A stretch of 55,798 nucleotides of DNA from a bacterium. Lineage in GTDB: Bacteria > Zhuqueibacterota > QNDG01 > JAFGCO01. The notes under the pieces were generated by a model that was not told where the DNA came from, searched no databases, and saw nothing but the letters and a program-made list of their open reading frames with translations. A program made the position numbers and the translations under genes. The DNA is taken from positions 1 through 55,798 of the forward strand of contig JAFGCO010000023.1 in assembly GCA_016932575.1 (NCBI GenBank), read 5' to 3'. Shown piece after piece: positions 54,628-55,798 of this stretch. Numbering within the stretch: position 1 is the stretch's first letter; each line of letters starts with the position of its first letter.

Positions 54628-54645
54628 TGTGACATTTTCGTCACA
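54628..54645. promoter_or_regulatory. TGTGAC/GTCACA dyad before the last gene
   Basis: Perfect 6-bp arms around a 6-base spacer, 38 bases before the ATG at 54684. It recalls CRP/FNR-family sites, but its half-sites are two bases further apart than the E. coli CRP consensus. A regulator is not identified. Confidence 0.35.
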
Positions 54646-54683
54646 AAAATGACAATCATATGACTTTTATTTCGGGAGGAAAA

Positions 54684-55798
54684 ATGAAAGTGCAAATGAT
54701 TTTTTTAAGTGCAATTTTAATTTTTATTGTCAATAGTCTTTATGCTGCCGGCAGCAATGACAATCCTGAGCTTCAGGGAGCCGGCCCCATTGAAATCAAA
54801 TGCCATTGTTATATCGGAGACTATGTCTGGTATGACGCCGATGAAGACGGAAATCAGGATCCGGGAGAGAGTGGAATTGGAAATGTACGTCTTGTTTTAG
54901 AAAAAGATGGTTCCTACCTAAAAGAAACAACGACCAATTCAAGCGGATGGTACCAGTTCCGGGGTGATGGATATGGAACTTATAAAGTTATCATTGATGA
55001 ATCAACAATTCCCAAATTCTATTGGAAAACCTACCCTTCCGGTACTTCATACACCGTCACATATTCTTCAGCCAACGGTTCTGTTTATACATACGATAAA
55101 GCCGATTATGGTTATTGTGAATGGGATAAAAGTAGTCTGGAAGTTACAGGTGAATGCAAGTGGAATTCAACAACCGGTGTTCTCAGTGCTGTTTTTACTG
55201 TAACAAATACCGGAACCGCAGCGATGCAAAAATCCACTACCTATGACGTCTATGTCAACGGAGTTAAAACTTTAAGCGGTACCATCGATCCACTGAATGG
55301 GGGTGAATCCCGTAATTACGAATTTACTGGCAATGAAAATGATTTTATCAAATTTGTTGCCCAACAGCGTCCAGGGCATCCAGGATCAAGCAATCCCCAA
55401 GTTGAGATTAAACTGGATTGTTTCCCACCGGCGAGTATTGATATTGAAAAACATACCAACGGAATAGATGCGGACTCACCAACAGGACCGGTTGTTCCTG
55501 TAGGATCCACGGTTACCTGGACTTATATTGTGACCAATACGGGAGGTTTTGATTTAACCAATGTAGATGTCAATGATAATAAAATTGGATTGATCGGCAC
55601 AATTCCCAGTTTATCTATAGGTGCTTCCCAGACATTAACAGCGACAGGTACTGCCCAATTGGGCCAGTATGCCAATATCGCAACGGCCATAGGACACTAT
55701 TTCGGCGGTACGGTCAATGACTCCGATCCTTCCCATTATATCGGATACGTGCCCAACGACCCGGGCATTCATATTGAAAAATCGACCAACGGCGCGGA
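54684..55798 (+). CDS. SdrD B-like repeat adhesin, 3' partial
   Basis: The frame starts at ATG 54684, eight bases after GGGAGG, and is still open at the last base, so the gene runs off the window. A signal peptide (about 1-22, ending LYAAG) is followed by an SdrD B-like domain with the text IGDYVWYDADEDGNQDPGE (about 46-64), where Asp/Asn residues would bind calcium, and then Ig-like repeats with the DUF11-type text TWTYIVTNTGGFDLTN (about 282-297). Such proteins are large surface or S-layer-associated adhesins. A repeat of IEKHTNG (about 258) as IEKSTNG (about 367) shows that a unit of about 110 residues has begun to repeat at the window's end. Confidence 0.85.
   Translation, partial: MKVQMIFLSAILIFIVNSLYAAGSNDNPELQGAGPIEIKCHCYIGDYVWYDADEDGNQDPGESGIGNVRLVLEKDGSYLKETTTNSSGWYQFRGDGYGTYKVIIDESTIPKFYWKTYPSGTSYTVTYSSANGSVYTYDKADYGYCEWDKSSLEVTGECKWNSTTGVLSAVFTVTNTGTAAMQKSTTYDVYVNGVKTLSGTIDPLNGGESRNYEFTGNENDFIKFVAQQRPGHPGSSNPQVEIKLDCFPPASIDIEKHTNGIDADSPTGPVVPVGSTVTWTYIVTNTGGFDLTNVDVNDNKIGLIGTIPSLSIGASQTLTATGTAQLGQYANIATAIGHYFGGTVNDSDPSHYIGYVPNDPGIHIEKSTNGA

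Larger units (their letters stand above)
53475..54683. other. Gene-poor stretch with repeats and AT-rich tract
   Basis: About 1.2 kb without a gene I can support. It holds a small repeat with inverted ends (53561-53667), a hairpin with 11-bp arms AACCGTGAGAT/ATCTCACGGTT (53892-53923), a duplicated 47-base block, a 26-bp palindrome and a very AT-rich tract (54110-54420) with TGACA-N4-TGTCA at 54367-54380. Each is listed where supportable. No ORF over about 70 residues looks real. Confidence 0.7.

Overview
The window looks like a chromosomal segment from a Gram-negative bacterium of the Fibrobacteres-Chlorobi-Bacteroidetes (FCB) type. It could be a Calditrichota, KSB1 or Marinimicrobia-like lineage, but the phylum is inferred, not shown. 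The pointers are C-terminal type IX secretion sorting domains with the signature NYPNPFNP (two proteins), TonB-dependent receptors with N-terminal carboxypeptidase-regulatory-like domains, a DUF4249 lipoprotein, many twin-arginine (Tat) leaders, and lysine synthesis through LL-diaminopimelate aminotransferase. I saw no rRNA, tRNA, CRISPR array, phage module or intact insertion sequence.

Layout. 1-2.2 kb: the end of a large leucine-rich-repeat/Ig surface protein and a possibly frameshifted zinc-ribbon membrane protein. 2.3-8.7 kb: rsgA, a nitroreductase, an aldehyde dehydrogenase, a decayed DUF362-like gene tail that is not obvious as an ORF, and a siderophore-type TonB receptor. 9-12.6 kb: a BlaI-type repressor with three matching operator dyads, overlapping a gene for an M56 (BlaR1-type) membrane protease that carries four GyrI-like ligand-binding domains instead of a penicillin sensor. 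12.7-17.5 kb: tag, a SpoIIE-type phosphatase, nfeD plus an SPFH protein, an SDR dehydrogenase and a LysE-type exporter. 17.7-24.8 kb: a TonB receptor/DUF4249 pair, a PflX-like radical SAM protein, an outer-membrane protein and an ectoine-type aspartate kinase.

25.1-33.5 kb: five same-strand genes, which are a lipoprotein, a Tat DUF362 protein, a 1373-residue beta-propeller/outer-membrane protein, a DUF362 protein with both a Tat leader and a sorting domain, and a Tat aldo/keto reductase with two 4Fe-4S motifs. They look like one envelope redox or surface module. 33.6-41.7 kb: a methyltransferase and a divergent lysine block, lysC-dapB-dapA on the minus strand and dapF-dapL-lysA on the plus strand. 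The DapF homologue has serine in place of both catalytic cysteines.

41.9-49.9 kb: a two-PDZ protein and a cluster of three alkaline-phosphatase-superfamily enzymes with a small helix-type protein and a three-helix membrane protein. 49.9-53.5 kb: a porin with a small phosphate-binding-like periplasmic protein, and a DoxX/Tat/TIM-barrel fusion. 53.5-54.7 kb is a gene-poor stretch with repeats and palindromes. The window ends inside an SdrD-B-like adhesin gene that starts at 54684.

The strongest candidates for something undescribed are the BlaI/M56-GyrI regulatory pair, the phosphatase cluster, and the propeller/DUF362/Tat module. The serine-substituted DapF is the sharpest single-gene anomaly.
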